Source of the DNA: JACKBJ01 sp964549495
GTDB taxonomy: Bacteria; Chloroflexota; Anaerolineae; Epilineales; Epilineaceae
NCBI GenBank assembly: GCA_964549495.1
Contig: CAZJWJ010000029.1
Coordinates: forward strand, 1 to 54,126
Length of the DNA: 54,126 nt
Reading direction: 5' to 3'
How positions within the stretch are numbered: position 1 is the stretch's first letter; each line of letters begins with the position of its first letter. The notes under the pieces are model-generated. The model worked only from the letters and a program-made list of their open reading frames with translations, was not told the DNA's origin and did not search any database. Position numbers and translations under genes: made by a program. Of the stretch, positions 17,734 to 25,841 are shown piece after piece.

Positions 17734-17771
17734 GAGAGATTTTCCCCCCTTGACGAGAGATTTTCCCCCCT
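17734..17771. repeat. Direct repeat pair, 17 bp each, 21-bp period
   Basis: Two identical 17-bp copies reading GAGAGATTTTCCCCCCT begin at 17734 and 17755. The period of 21 bp equals two helical turns, so both copies face the same side of DNA. They lie in the divergent gap between the ABC operon and rph, with the second copy where the rph -35 should be. This looks like an operator for a dimeric or cooperative regulator; the protein is unknown. Confidence 0.7.
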
Positions 17772-17782
17772 GAGCCGGCTCT

Positions 17783-17791
17783 TGCTAGAAT
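17783..17791 (+). promoter_or_regulatory. Extended -10 element for rph
   Basis: TG-C-TAGAAT, hexamer 17786-17791. The predicted transcript start (about 17798) coincides with the GTG at 17799, implying a leaderless mRNA. Confidence 0.6.
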
Positions 17792-17798
17792 CTAGGGT

Positions 17799-18539
17799 GT
17801 GACTGCACAAGCGATCATGTCGCCCGAACGCGCCGATGGGCGGCAGGCGGATGCGCTGCGCCCGGTCAGCCTGGAGCCGAATTGGGTGACCGCCCCCCTG
17901 GGCAGCGTGCTCGTCCGGCAAGGCGCGACCTGGGTGCTGTGCACCGTCTCGGCCGAGACGCGTGTGCCGCGCTGGATGGCCCGTCAGGGGCGGGGCTGGC
18001 TCACCGCCAGCTACAGCTTGCTGCCGGGCGCCAGCCCGACCTGGACGCCCCGCGAACGGCGGGGTGCCGGTGGGCGCACCCGCGAGATCGAGCGCCTGAT
18101 CGGCCGCAGCCTGCGCGCGGCCATCGACCTGGATGCCACCGGAGAGCGGACCCTGCACGTCGACTGCGACGTGCTGCAAGCCGATGGCGGTACCCGCACG
18201 GCCTCGATCACCGGCGCCTGGCTGGCCCTGGCGCTGGCTTGCGCCGCGCTGCGGGAGGCGGGCGAGTTGAAGACCGACCCGATGCGCCGGCAGCTGGCCG
18301 CGGTCAGCGTCGGCATGGTCGACGGCAGGCCACTGCTCGACTTGGACTATCCGGAAGACCTGCGCGCCGACACCGACATGAACGTGGTCATGACCGGCGA
18401 AGGCCGCTTCGTCGAAGTGCAGGGAACGGCCGAGGGGGACCCCTACGATCGGGCGGAGCTCGACGCCCTGCTCGATATGGCCGCGGCGGGCATCGACCGC
18501 CTGGTGGCCGCTCAGACGGAGGTGCTTCATGGCGGATGA
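17799..18539 (+). CDS. rph: Ribonuclease PH
   Basis: A 246-residue 3'-exoribonuclease that trims tRNA 3' ends with phosphate. Family motifs: RADGRQADALRPVSLEP at the start, GWLTASYSLLPGAS, RRGAGGRTREIERLIGRSLRA, VDCDVLQADGGTRTASITGA, and DLDYPEDLRADTDMNVVMTG. The GTG at 17799 gives six extra residues over the ATG at 17817. Neither has a ribosome-binding site, and the -10 element ends 7 nt before the GTG, so translation is probably leaderless. Its 3' end overlaps the LysM gene by 11 bp. Confidence 0.93.
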   Translation: MTAQAIMSPERADGRQADALRPVSLEPNWVTAPLGSVLVRQGATWVLCTVSAETRVPRWMARQGRGWLTASYSLLPGASPTWTPRERRGAGGRTREIERLIGRSLRAAIDLDATGERTLHVDCDVLQADGGTRTASITGAWLALALACAALREAGELKTDPMRRQLAAVSVGMVDGRPLLDLDYPEDLRADTDMNVVMTGEGRFVEVQGTAEGDPYDRAELDALLDMAAAGIDRLVAAQTEVLHGG

Positions 18540-19962
18540 GAGTCGCCGGTTCACGCGTCGATGCCCGGCTTGCGGATCCAGCGCCGAGCGCGGCGCCAAG
18601 CAATGCGGGGTCTGCGGCGAGGCCCTGAGCTGGCGCCTGAGGCGCCGCGGGATCCTGATCGAGAGCGGGCTGGTGGTGCTGGCGGTCCTGGTGGCCGTGG
18701 GCGGCATGCTCTGGCTGCGCGAGCGGCCCGTGCCCGGCGAGGCACCGGCGCGCATCGTCGGGCGGGCGCTGATCGACCGCGAGCCCACCGATCTGCCCAC
18801 CTACACCGCCGCGCCGCCCGCTACCGCCACCGAGGCGCCGAACACGCCCTTCCCGCCCACCGCCACGCCCCTGCCGGAGACCATCACCCACGTGGTGGCC
18901 AGCGGCGACACGCTCTACGGCATCGCCATCGAGTACGGCGTGACCCTGGACGCCATCGTCGAGTTCAACCAGCTCTCGAACACCCACAGCCTGTCCATCG
19001 GGCAGGAGCTCTTGGTGCCGGTCAACCCATCGGGCGCGCCCGCGGTGGCCGAGGCGCAGCCCGAGGTCGGAGCCGAGGACGATGCCCTGGCCGAAGCTGG
19101 CTTCGAGGGCGGGGCCGAGGACGTAGGAGAGGCAGAGGCGGCCGATACCTCAGCCGAAGTCTCCAGCGAAGAGGCGCCGGCCGAGGCTGCGCTCGAAGCA
19201 CCGGCTCGGGCGTCCGGCGAGCTGGTCACCTTGCGCGAGGCCGAGGTCTACCGGGTTCAGCCCGGAGACAACCTCGGCGGCATCGCCGTCACCCACGACC
19301 TGGCGGTCGAGGATCTGATGTCGCTCAACGGCCTGGCCGAGGGCGCCACCCTGTCCATCGGGCAGGAGCTGGTCATCCGGCCGGCCGAGGTGGGCACCGC
19401 CACCCCGCCGCCCCCGCCGCCGACCATTCCCTCCACCTTGTCGGAGGCCGGCGCACCGGTGGTGGCCGAGGTGGAGCGCGACAGCAGCTATCCGGCGCCG
19501 CGCCTCTTGTCCCCTGGTCGGGCGACGGTGGTCGGTGCCGAGGCGCCGCTTCTGCGCTGGTCCTCCTCCGGCGTGCTGGCCGAGGAGGTCTACTACGTGG
19601 TGTCCATCCGCAGCCTGCCCGAGCGCGAGGACGGGGTCGATGCCGGCGCGGACGGGGCGATGCTGCTGCCGGTCGATGACCCGTCCAGCGTCGGCGACGT
19701 GGCGCGTATCGCCGAGCATGACGCCGAGGCCGAGTTGGAGTGGGTCTACAGCAAGAGCACGGCCCTGCGCGTTCCGGCGCGCTTCCGTCCGGCCTTCGGC
19801 AGCCAGCGAAGGCTGGAGTGGTCGGTCACCGTGCGGCGCCGTGGCGGCGGCGGCTTGATCGGGGAAGGGGCCGGCGAGATCCTCAGTCCGGTGCGTCGCC
19901 GGCAGCTCTGGACCTTTACCTGGGCCCCCGGCGAATCGCTGCCCGAACAGCCGGATTCCTGA
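18529..19962 (+). CDS. Membrane-anchored protein with zinc ribbon and two LysM domains
   Basis: A 477-residue protein; the ATG has GGAGGT upstream and lies inside the rph end. Residues 12-30 carry a double CxxC zinc ribbon (CPACGSS, QCGVCGEAL). A membrane helix follows at about 44-64. Outside come a Thr/Pro spacer, a first LysM domain (about 120-163, HVVASGDTLYGIAIEYGVTL), an acidic Ala/Glu spacer, a second LysM (about 240-287, YRVQPGDNLGGIAVTHDL), and a C-terminal beta-rich region of about 160 residues. LysM binds peptidoglycan. The cytoplasmic zinc ribbon suggests a protein that links the wall to an inside partner. Confidence 0.85.
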   Translation: MADESRRFTRRCPACGSSAERGAKQCGVCGEALSWRLRRRGILIESGLVVLAVLVAVGGMLWLRERPVPGEAPARIVGRALIDREPTDLPTYTAAPPATATEAPNTPFPPTATPLPETITHVVASGDTLYGIAIEYGVTLDAIVEFNQLSNTHSLSIGQELLVPVNPSGAPAVAEAQPEVGAEDDALAEAGFEGGAEDVGEAEAADTSAEVSSEEAPAEAALEAPARASGELVTLREAEVYRVQPGDNLGGIAVTHDLAVEDLMSLNGLAEGATLSIGQELVIRPAEVGTATPPPPPPTIPSTLSEAGAPVVAEVERDSSYPAPRLLSPGRATVVGAEAPLLRWSSSGVLAEEVYYVVSIRSLPEREDGVDAGADGAMLLPVDDPSSVGDVARIAEHDAEAELEWVYSKSTALRVPARFRPAFGSQRRLEWSVTVRRRGGGGLIGEGAGEILSPVRRRQLWTFTWAPGESLPEQPDS

Positions 19963-19978
19963 ACCCGGGCCCCCGGGT
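19963..19978. terminator. Palindromic hairpin between convergent genes
   Basis: A perfect 7-bp inverted repeat (19963-19969 with 19972-19978) centred on CCCGGG pairs, directly after the LysM gene stop and 11 bp before the end of the convergent FtsB-like gene. Possible two-way terminator. Confidence 0.45.
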
Positions 19979-19989
19979 CTTCGAAATAC

Positions 19990-20409
19990 CTACTCGCCAT
20001 CCGATTCCGGCGCTGGCGCATCCTCGTCCCCCGCGGTAGCCTCATCGCCGCGCAACCAGCCCATGAAGCGCTCCCAGGTGGAGGCGTCCTCGACGGCCGG
20101 AGCCGGTTCGGGTTCCGAGCTGCCCGCCGGATCCTCGGCCACGGGCACGATCACCCGGTCACCTTCGCGGGCCAGATCCCGCCGGTCGCGGGCCCAACGC
20201 TCGACGTAGTCATCGGAGTCGGCCTCTACGGCGGCGGTTTCCAGCGCGCGGACTTCCTGCTCCAAGCGGTCGACCTCGCGCTGCATGCCATCGGCGGCTT
20301 GACCGGCCCGATGCGTATCTACGGCCAGGCCACCGAGCTTGACGACGTAGATGGTGATCAGGGTCAGCAGCACCACCCAGGCGATGCGGGACCATCCCTT
20401 GCTGGCCAT
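19990..20409 (-). CDS. Septum formation initiator family protein (FtsB/DivIC-like)
   Basis: I use the ATG at 20409, which has AAGGAG 7 nt upstream. The 139-residue product has one membrane helix (about 9-26), a coiled-coil heptad region (about 40-60, REVDRLEQEVRALETAA), then the VERWARDRRDLAREGDRVIVPV segment that matches the conserved EKxAREKLGLVKPGE region of FtsB/DivIC. A 45-residue acidic Ala/Pro/Glu tail is added. The family joins the division complex at the septum. It is on the same strand as, and 92 bp after, the peptide-binding protein gene. Confidence 0.8.
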   Translation of the reverse strand: MASKGWSRIAWVVLLTLITIYVVKLGGLAVDTHRAGQAADGMQREVDRLEQEVRALETAAVEADSDDYVERWARDRRDLAREGDRVIVPVAEDPAGSSEPEPAPAVEDASTWERFMGWLRGDEATAGDEDAPAPESDGE

Positions 20410-20501
20410 CTGCGGCTCCTTGGCTTGTAGGCCGCCCGGGACGTTTCGCGGCGTGATGGGAATCCGACCTGCCGGCGGGCGGTCGGCGGCGCCCTCCCGG
20501 C

Positions 20502-22187
20502 TCAGTCCGGGTCGCTGCGGAAGACGCGTTCCGTCTGGACGAACCACTGCGAGAGCGTGTCGAAGCGATCGGCGGGTTGGACGATCAGGGGCGGCAGCTG
20601 GATGCCGCCCACACCGGCATCCGATACCACGTAGGTGTAGACGGGATAGTGGATCATCAGGGCCGGGATCTCTTCATCGAAGATGGACTGGAATTCGAGA
20701 TAGCGCTCCCGACGGGCGTCCACGTCGGTCTCGGGATGGAGCCGACGCGCCTCCTCCAGCAAGCGATCGGCTTCCTGGTTGGCGAAGCCGGCGTAGTTGA
20801 TGCCGGGCGCCGAGATCTGCGAGGAATGCCAGAGCGCATAGGGATCCGGGTCGTAGAAGGGCAACTCGAGGCTGTAGAGCAAGGCGCTGAAGGCCCGGTT
20901 GTTGACGGTGGTCGCCAGGTTCTGTGGGCTGAGCGATTGCAGGGTCACGCTGATGCCGATGCGGGTCCAACCCTCGGCGATCCGCTCGCCCATCGCCACC
21001 AGCAAGGGGTTGTCCGCCGGCGTGCTCAGCGGGACCGACAGCAGCTGTCCGTCGCGATCGCGCCAGCCGTCGCCGTCGCTGTCGATCCAACCGGCCTGCT
21101 CCAGGACCTCGGCGGCTCGGGAGGGCGAGAACTCGGGCTCGGGCAGGTCCTCGTGATGGGCCCAGGAGCCGGCCGGAATCGGGCTGGTGGCCAAGAGGCC
21201 TTGCCCGTCCAGGAGCCCCGGCGACGAGATCAGGCCGTGGCGATCGAGCGACAAGGACAGGGCCTGACGCAGGGAGCGGTTTCCGAGCAGCGGGTTGGAG
21301 GGATTGAGGTAGACCAGCGTGTAGCCGGACTGCAAGGCCGAGTAGATCTGCAGCTCGTCACCCAGCTGGGACAGGGCGGCCGCCGGCACCCGGCCCATGC
21401 CCTGGGCCTCGCGCCGGCCGACGGCCTCCACGGCCGCCTCCGGGCTGGCGTAGTAGCGCAGCTCGATGGTCTCCAGGTAGGGCTGACCGTCCTGGCGCGA
21501 CCAATGATCCTCGAAGCGCAGCAAGCGGTCGGTGTCGGTCGGGATGTCGCCGGTGGTCGCCAAGCGGTAGGCGCCAGAACCCACGGGGGCGAAGGTCGAG
21601 AAGCGGCTGCCCGCCAGCTCGGCCGGCGCGAGGTCGGCCAGGAGGTGCTCGGGCAGGATGGGCAGCATGGTGGCGTTCAGGAAGGGGGCGAAGGGCTCCG
21701 GCAAGCTGATCTCGACCGTGTGATCGTCGATCTTGCGCAGGCTGGCATCCTGCCAGGGCTCGGCCAGCCGGGTCTTCTGGGCTTCGGGGATGCCCGGATC
21801 CTGGACCAGCCCGGCGGTGAAGATCACGTCATCGGCCGTCACCGGTTGGCCGTCATGCCAGCGCGCCCCCGGCCTGAGGTGGAAGGTGTAGACCCGCCCG
21901 TCGGGCGAGATGCGCCAGCGCTCGGCCAAGTCCGCCTGCGGGATGGCCTGGCCGGGCCGAGGGCGGGTCAGGCCGCTGAAGAGCAGGCGCGCCAGGTCGA
22001 GCTCGGCATCGCTGCGCGCCAGGAGGGGGTTGTAGGTGGCCGGCGCGCCGACCACCGCCTCGACGTAGAGGCCGCCGCCCGTCGGTCGATCGACGAAGGC
22101 GCGATCGGAGACGAAGAAGAGGATGCCGCCGATGGCCAGCACGCCAGCCAGGGCCAGAAGGATCTGCCAGCGGAATTGGCTGAACAC
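20502..22187 (-). CDS. Peptide/nickel-type ABC substrate-binding protein, membrane-anchored
   Basis: A 561-residue SBP_bac_5 (OppA/DppA) family protein starting with GTG at 22187. Family motifs: ATYNPLLARSDAELDLARLLFSGL, YTFHLRPGARWHDGQPVTADDV, PVGSGAYRL, LRQALSLSLDRHGLI. It has an uncleaved-looking N-terminal helix (about 8-27) and no lipobox Cys, so it is probably held by a membrane helix rather than a lipid. No permease or ATPase genes are nearby. It starts 32 bp after secG and is likely co-transcribed with it. Confidence 0.9.
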   Translation of the reverse strand: MFSQFRWQILLALAGVLAIGGILFFVSDRAFVDRPTGGGLYVEAVVGAPATYNPLLARSDAELDLARLLFSGLTRPRPGQAIPQADLAERWRISPDGRVYTFHLRPGARWHDGQPVTADDVIFTAGLVQDPGIPEAQKTRLAEPWQDASLRKIDDHTVEISLPEPFAPFLNATMLPILPEHLLADLAPAELAGSRFSTFAPVGSGAYRLATTGDIPTDTDRLLRFEDHWSRQDGQPYLETIELRYYASPEAAVEAVGRREAQGMGRVPAAALSQLGDELQIYSALQSGYTLVYLNPSNPLLGNRSLRQALSLSLDRHGLISSPGLLDGQGLLATSPIPAGSWAHHEDLPEPEFSPSRAAEVLEQAGWIDSDGDGWRDRDGQLLSVPLSTPADNPLLVAMGERIAEGWTRIGISVTLQSLSPQNLATTVNNRAFSALLYSLELPFYDPDPYALWHSSQISAPGINYAGFANQEADRLLEEARRLHPETDVDARRERYLEFQSIFDEEIPALMIHYPVYTYVVSDAGVGGIQLPPLIVQPADRFDTLSQWFVQTERVFRSDPD

Positions 22188-22219
22188 CGGTCGCTCTCGG
22201 GCGGAGCGGATGGCGTGGC

Positions 22220-22441
22220 TCAGCCGCCGACCATGACGGTGGCCAGCGAGATCAAGAGAAAGACCGCCGAGAAGACGATGGTCATGGTGTAGATGGTCTT
22301 CTCCATGCCCCGACGGGTCTGGTAGACGCTGCCGTCGCTGCCGAACATGCTGCCCAGGCCGCCGCCCTTGGACTGCAGCATGACCAGTGTGATCAGGATC
22401 AGCGAGACGATGATCAGCGAGATGCGCAGATAGGTTTCCAT
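22220..22441 (-). CDS. secG: Preprotein translocase subunit SecG
   Basis: A 73-residue protein with two membrane helices separated by the SecG signature loop (VMLQSKGGGLGSMFG). GGAGGAAA lies upstream of the ATG at 22441; an in-frame ATG further upstream at 22471 is less likely. SecG assists SecYEG protein export. First gene of the unit secG, peptide-binding protein, FtsB-like. Confidence 0.93.
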   Translation of the reverse strand: METYLRISLIIVSLILITLVMLQSKGGGLGSMFGSDGSVYQTRRGMEKTIYTMTIVFSAVFLLISLATVMVGG

Positions 22442-22478
22442 GTTGCTTTCCTCCAGACGATGCGGCCGCAAGGCGCGA

Positions 22479-22487
22479 ATTGTAGCA
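22479..22487 (-). promoter_or_regulatory. Extended -10 element for secG
   Basis: Minus strand TG-C-TACAAT; the hexamer is 22484 down to 22479. The predicted leader before secG is about 30 nt and includes the ribosome-binding site. No -35 match. Confidence 0.6.
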
Positions 22488-22496
22488 CGCTCGCGC

Positions 22497-23546
22497 TCAG
22501 CCCGGCCACCAGAAGAAACCCAACACCATCAGCGCGTAGACCGCCATGAGCATCACCCCTTCCAGCCAGGTGGTGCGCCCGTCGTGGGCCACCAGGGCCG
22601 CCACGGCCGCGGCGGCGGCCAGGGCGGCCAGTTCGAGGGGGCTGAAGATCAGGTCCATCGGCGTGCCGATGAGCAGGGACAGGAAGACCAGCACCGGCGC
22701 GACCAGCAGCGCCACCTGCATGCTGGCACCGGTGCCGATGTCCAGCGCCAGATCCATGCGGTTGCGCCAGGCCGCGCGCAAGCTCAGGTGGTGCTCGGCC
22801 AGGTTGCCCGCCAAGGGGACCATCAACACACCGATGAAGGTCGGCCCCAAACCATGGCCCGCTTCCACCGGCTCGACGGTATCGACCAGCAGCGCCGCGT
22901 AGCCCGCCGTGGCCAAGAGCCCGACGACCAGCAGCATCGAAGCCAGGGCGGTCGGGCTCTCGCGACCGGAGGGCGGGAGCCGGGGCCCGCCCTCGAGCTC
23001 GCCGATCTGGTTCAGCTGGTAGTAGATGGCCAGGAAGAAGACCAGGATCATCACCGCGGCCACGGCCTCGCTGAGGGTCTCGACCGGCCCGCTGTTGCGC
23101 GCCCCGCCGAGCAGCCCGTAGACCGCCGGCACGGTCAGGGCCACCACCGAGATGACCATCAGCGTGGCCGCGTGGCTGGCCCGCTCGCGATCAAAGTACT
23201 GCCGGCCGTTGCGCACCCCACCCAGCAGCGCGCTGAGGCCGAGCAAGAGAAGGAGATTGCCCAGGATGGAGCCGGTGATGCTGGCCTTGACCAGCTCGCG
23301 CATGCCGGCGCGCAGGGCGAAGGCAGCCACCAGGAGCTCGGCCGAACTGCCCAGGAAGGCATCCAGCAGGCGGCCGATCACCGGGCCCTGGCTCCGGGCC
23401 ACGGCCTCGATGGCGCTGCCGACCAGGGCCGAGGCCAGGGCCAGGCCCAGCCCGGCCAAGAGCAGCAGCATCAGCGGGTCCAGCCGATCGCGGCCGGGCA
23501 GGGCCAGCAGCGTCACGATCAGCAGCGCGGGCAGGATCCGTTTCAT
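22497..23546 (-). CDS. Calcium/proton exchanger (CaCA superfamily, CAX type)
   Basis: I start at the ATG at 23546 (349 residues); the longer frame upstream has no membrane character. Eleven or so hydrophobic segments contain the two alpha repeats of CAX exchangers. The second reads PLAGNLAEHHLSLRAA, close to the standard GNxAEH. The first reads DAFLGSSAELLVAAFALRAG, where the usual GNA is GSS. The enzyme should expel calcium in exchange for protons. No obvious ribosome-binding site precedes the start. It is divergent from the PASTA kinase gene, 114 bp apart. Confidence 0.88.
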   Translation of the reverse strand: MKRILPALLIVTLLALPGRDRLDPLMLLLLAGLGLALASALVGSAIEAVARSQGPVIGRLLDAFLGSSAELLVAAFALRAGMRELVKASITGSILGNLLLLLGLSALLGGVRNGRQYFDRERASHAATLMVISVVALTVPAVYGLLGGARNSGPVETLSEAVAAVMILVFFLAIYYQLNQIGELEGGPRLPPSGRESPTALASMLLVVGLLATAGYAALLVDTVEPVEAGHGLGPTFIGVLMVPLAGNLAEHHLSLRAAWRNRMDLALDIGTGASMQVALLVAPVLVFLSLLIGTPMDLIFSPLELAALAAAAAVAALVAHDGRTTWLEGVMLMAVYALMVLGFFWWPG

Positions 23547-23622
23547 GGACGGGTGTTCCGGGTCGGAGGCATGAGAGCTGCATGATACCGGCTGCCCGGC
23601 GGCCGAGCCAGCGGCCGGCGCG

Positions 23623-23652
23623 TTGCACCGCCGGCGCGCCATCCGCTACAAT
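23623..23652 (+). promoter_or_regulatory. Sigma-70 promoter of the PASTA kinase, probably leaderless
   Basis: TTGCAC (23623-23628), an 18-bp spacer, and TACAAT (23647-23652). The ATG is at 23661, so transcription should begin at or within 2-3 nt of the start codon. Confidence 0.65.
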
Positions 23653-23660
23653 CCCGGCCC

Positions 23661-25739
23661 ATGTCCGCGCCCGAGCCCAGCCCCCCACCCGGCGACCTCC
23701 TCAACGACCGCTACCGCCTCGTCCAGGCCATCGGGCAGGGCGGCATGGCGGTGGTCTGGCGCGCCGAGGACCAGCTGCTCGAGCGGACGGTGGCCGTCAA
23801 GGTCCTGCGCGAGCAGTACGCCCGCGACCCCGAGTTCCTGGCCCGCTTCCGCAGCGAGGCCCGTTCGGCGGCCGCTCTCAACGATCCGGGCGTGGTCGGG
23901 GTCTACGACGTTGGCGAGGACGCCGGTCAGCACTACCTGGTGATGGAGCACGTGCCCGGCCGTGACCTCAAGCAGGTCATCCGGGCCGAGGCGCCGCTGG
24001 AGCCGGCCCGCGCCGTGCGCATCGCGGCCGACCTGGCCCGCGCGGTCGGCCAGGCCCACGCCGTCGGCCTGGTGCACCGCGACGTCAAGCCGCAAAACGT
24101 CCTGATCACGCCCGACGGGCGGATGAAGGTGGCCGACTTCGGCATCGCCCGCGCCGTCAGCGAGGCTGGCCTGACCGAGCCCGGCATCGTCCTGGGCACG
24201 GTCCACTACCTGGCGCCCGAGCAGGCGGCCGGCAAGAGCGCAACCCCGGCCAGCGACGTCTACTCGCTGGGCGTGGTGATCTACGAGATGCTCACCGGCC
24301 GCGTGCCCTTCGAGGCCGAGTCGGGCATGGGCGTGGCGATGAAGATCATCCACGAGACGCCCGAGCCGCTCTCCGAGCGCAACCCCAAGGTGCCCCGCGC
24401 CCTGGCGCGCATCGTCGAGAAGGCCATGGCGCGCGAGCCCTCCGAACGCTACCCGGATGCCACGGCCTTGTACCAGGACCTGCGCGCCTACGCCGAATGG
24501 GCCGAGGGCGCCACCATGGCCGATTTCCGGCCGGCCCCCCCGCCCGACGGCGGCGAGGCTTCCCCGCCGCGCATTCCGCCGCCCGCGGCCCCTGAGCAGG
24601 TCTTCGATCCCGACGCCGGCGGCCCGCTGCTCGACCGCACCGGCTTGCTCCTCGGCCTGATCGCCCTGCTGGCGGTGGCCGGGCTCATCCCGCTCTGGGG
24701 AGCCCTGGCCGCGCGTCTGGGCGACCCGGATGCCGGGGGCGGTGCGCGCGGGCTGGGCGGCATCATCGATCGACAGGAGTCCACGCCCGAGGTCACCGCG
24801 ACCCCGACCGCCCCGCCCACGCCGGTGATGGTCGAGGTCCCGCAGGTCGAGGAGGAGATGGAGCCTTCGGCCAGGAGGCGACTCGAGGGGGCCGGTCTCG
24901 GCGTGTCGGTGGAGTACGAGGCCGACGCGACCGTGCCGATGGATCGGGTCATCCGCCAGAATCCGCCGGCCGGCAGCATCGAGCCGGCCGGCACGGTGGT
25001 CAAGCTGATCGTCTCCGGAGACAAGCAGATCACGCTGCCCGACGTGTCGGGTACGGTAGAACGGGTGAGCACGCAGCTCCAGGACATGGGCTTCACGACC
25101 CGCGTGCGATATGAATGGAACGGCGCGGGCAGTCCGACGCAAGGGCAGGTGCTCTACATCGATCCTCCGCCGGGCTCCAAGCTCCCCTCCGGGTACACGA
25201 TCGACATCACGGTCGACGGCGGCCCCTGGCGCGTGGTCGGTGTGTCCTTCGAGGACAACCTCTTCCTCAGCGGCGTGACCATCGATCGGGCCGTCTTCAC
25301 CGCCGGCGAGGTCCTGCGCCTGGTCCCGACCTGGGAGGTCCTGGGCGGCGCGGTGGCGGGTGACTACCTCCTGCGCGCCGAGCTCTGGGGCTCGGACGGA
25401 TCGGTCCTGGCCCGGGGCGAGAGCGCGCCCTTGGGATCGGCCGGCTGGGCCGACCTCCAGCGCCTGGAGGCCGGGGCGGTCGAGGTGGCCATCGCGCCCG
25501 ACGCGCCGGCCGGGCTCTACGCCCTCTGGATCAGCTTGCATCCGGTCGGCGCGACCGACCAGAGCCTGGGCATCCGCCGCAACGCCGGCCTTCTGACCGT
25601 GCAGGGCGATCGGGTGCAGATCTTCTCCGGGGTGCAGCTGCGCCAGGCCGGCGAGCCGGGTGCGCCGGAGGGTGACGAGGGCGGCCAGGGGGGCGACGGT
25701 GGCGAGGGCGACGGCCAGGGCGGCGGCGATCAAGGCTGA
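23661..25739 (+). CDS. Serine/threonine protein kinase with PASTA domains
   Basis: A 692-residue membrane kinase of the PknB/Stk type. The kinase domain (about 17-275) has all key elements: GQGGMAVVWRA glycine loop, VAVKVL lysine, HRDVKPQN catalytic loop, DFGIAR and APEQ. A proline-rich juxtamembrane part leads to one helix (about 330-350). Outside are two PASTA domains (about 393-450 and 456-518), which sense peptidoglycan fragments; most relatives have three or four. Residues about 520-665 form a beta-sandwich-like extension I do not recognise, and the tail is Gly/Glu-rich. Likely regulates growth and division. Leaderless mRNA is predicted. Confidence 0.93.
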   Translation: MSAPEPSPPPGDLLNDRYRLVQAIGQGGMAVVWRAEDQLLERTVAVKVLREQYARDPEFLARFRSEARSAAALNDPGVVGVYDVGEDAGQHYLVMEHVPGRDLKQVIRAEAPLEPARAVRIAADLARAVGQAHAVGLVHRDVKPQNVLITPDGRMKVADFGIARAVSEAGLTEPGIVLGTVHYLAPEQAAGKSATPASDVYSLGVVIYEMLTGRVPFEAESGMGVAMKIIHETPEPLSERNPKVPRALARIVEKAMAREPSERYPDATALYQDLRAYAEWAEGATMADFRPAPPPDGGEASPPRIPPPAAPEQVFDPDAGGPLLDRTGLLLGLIALLAVAGLIPLWGALAARLGDPDAGGGARGLGGIIDRQESTPEVTATPTAPPTPVMVEVPQVEEEMEPSARRRLEGAGLGVSVEYEADATVPMDRVIRQNPPAGSIEPAGTVVKLIVSGDKQITLPDVSGTVERVSTQLQDMGFTTRVRYEWNGAGSPTQGQVLYIDPPPGSKLPSGYTIDITVDGGPWRVVGVSFEDNLFLSGVTIDRAVFTAGEVLRLVPTWEVLGGAVAGDYLLRAELWGSDGSVLARGESAPLGSAGWADLQRLEAGAVEVAIAPDAPAGLYALWISLHPVGATDQSLGIRRNAGLLTVQGDRVQIFSGVQLRQAGEPGAPEGDEGGQGGDGGEGDGQGGGDQG

Positions 25740-25767
25740 TCGGCACCCGCCTCGGCCCGGCCTGCGC

Positions 25768-25773
25768 TATCAT
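25768..25773 (+). promoter_or_regulatory. Candidate -10 element for ftsH
   Basis: TATCAT, 68 bp before ftsH, with no recognisable -35 and without the TG extension seen elsewhere. Confidence 0.35.
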
Positions 25774-25841
25774 TTCTGGCCAGCCGGAGTTCTCGAAGGC
25801 GCGCCCAGCACGCGCCGCACGGCCCCGAGGCGATCGAAACC

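Noticed and set aside
20577..22292. A 571-codon plus-strand frame opposite the peptide-binding protein and secG
   Set aside because: Antisense shadow; the minus-strand genes have family motifs and ribosome-binding sites.
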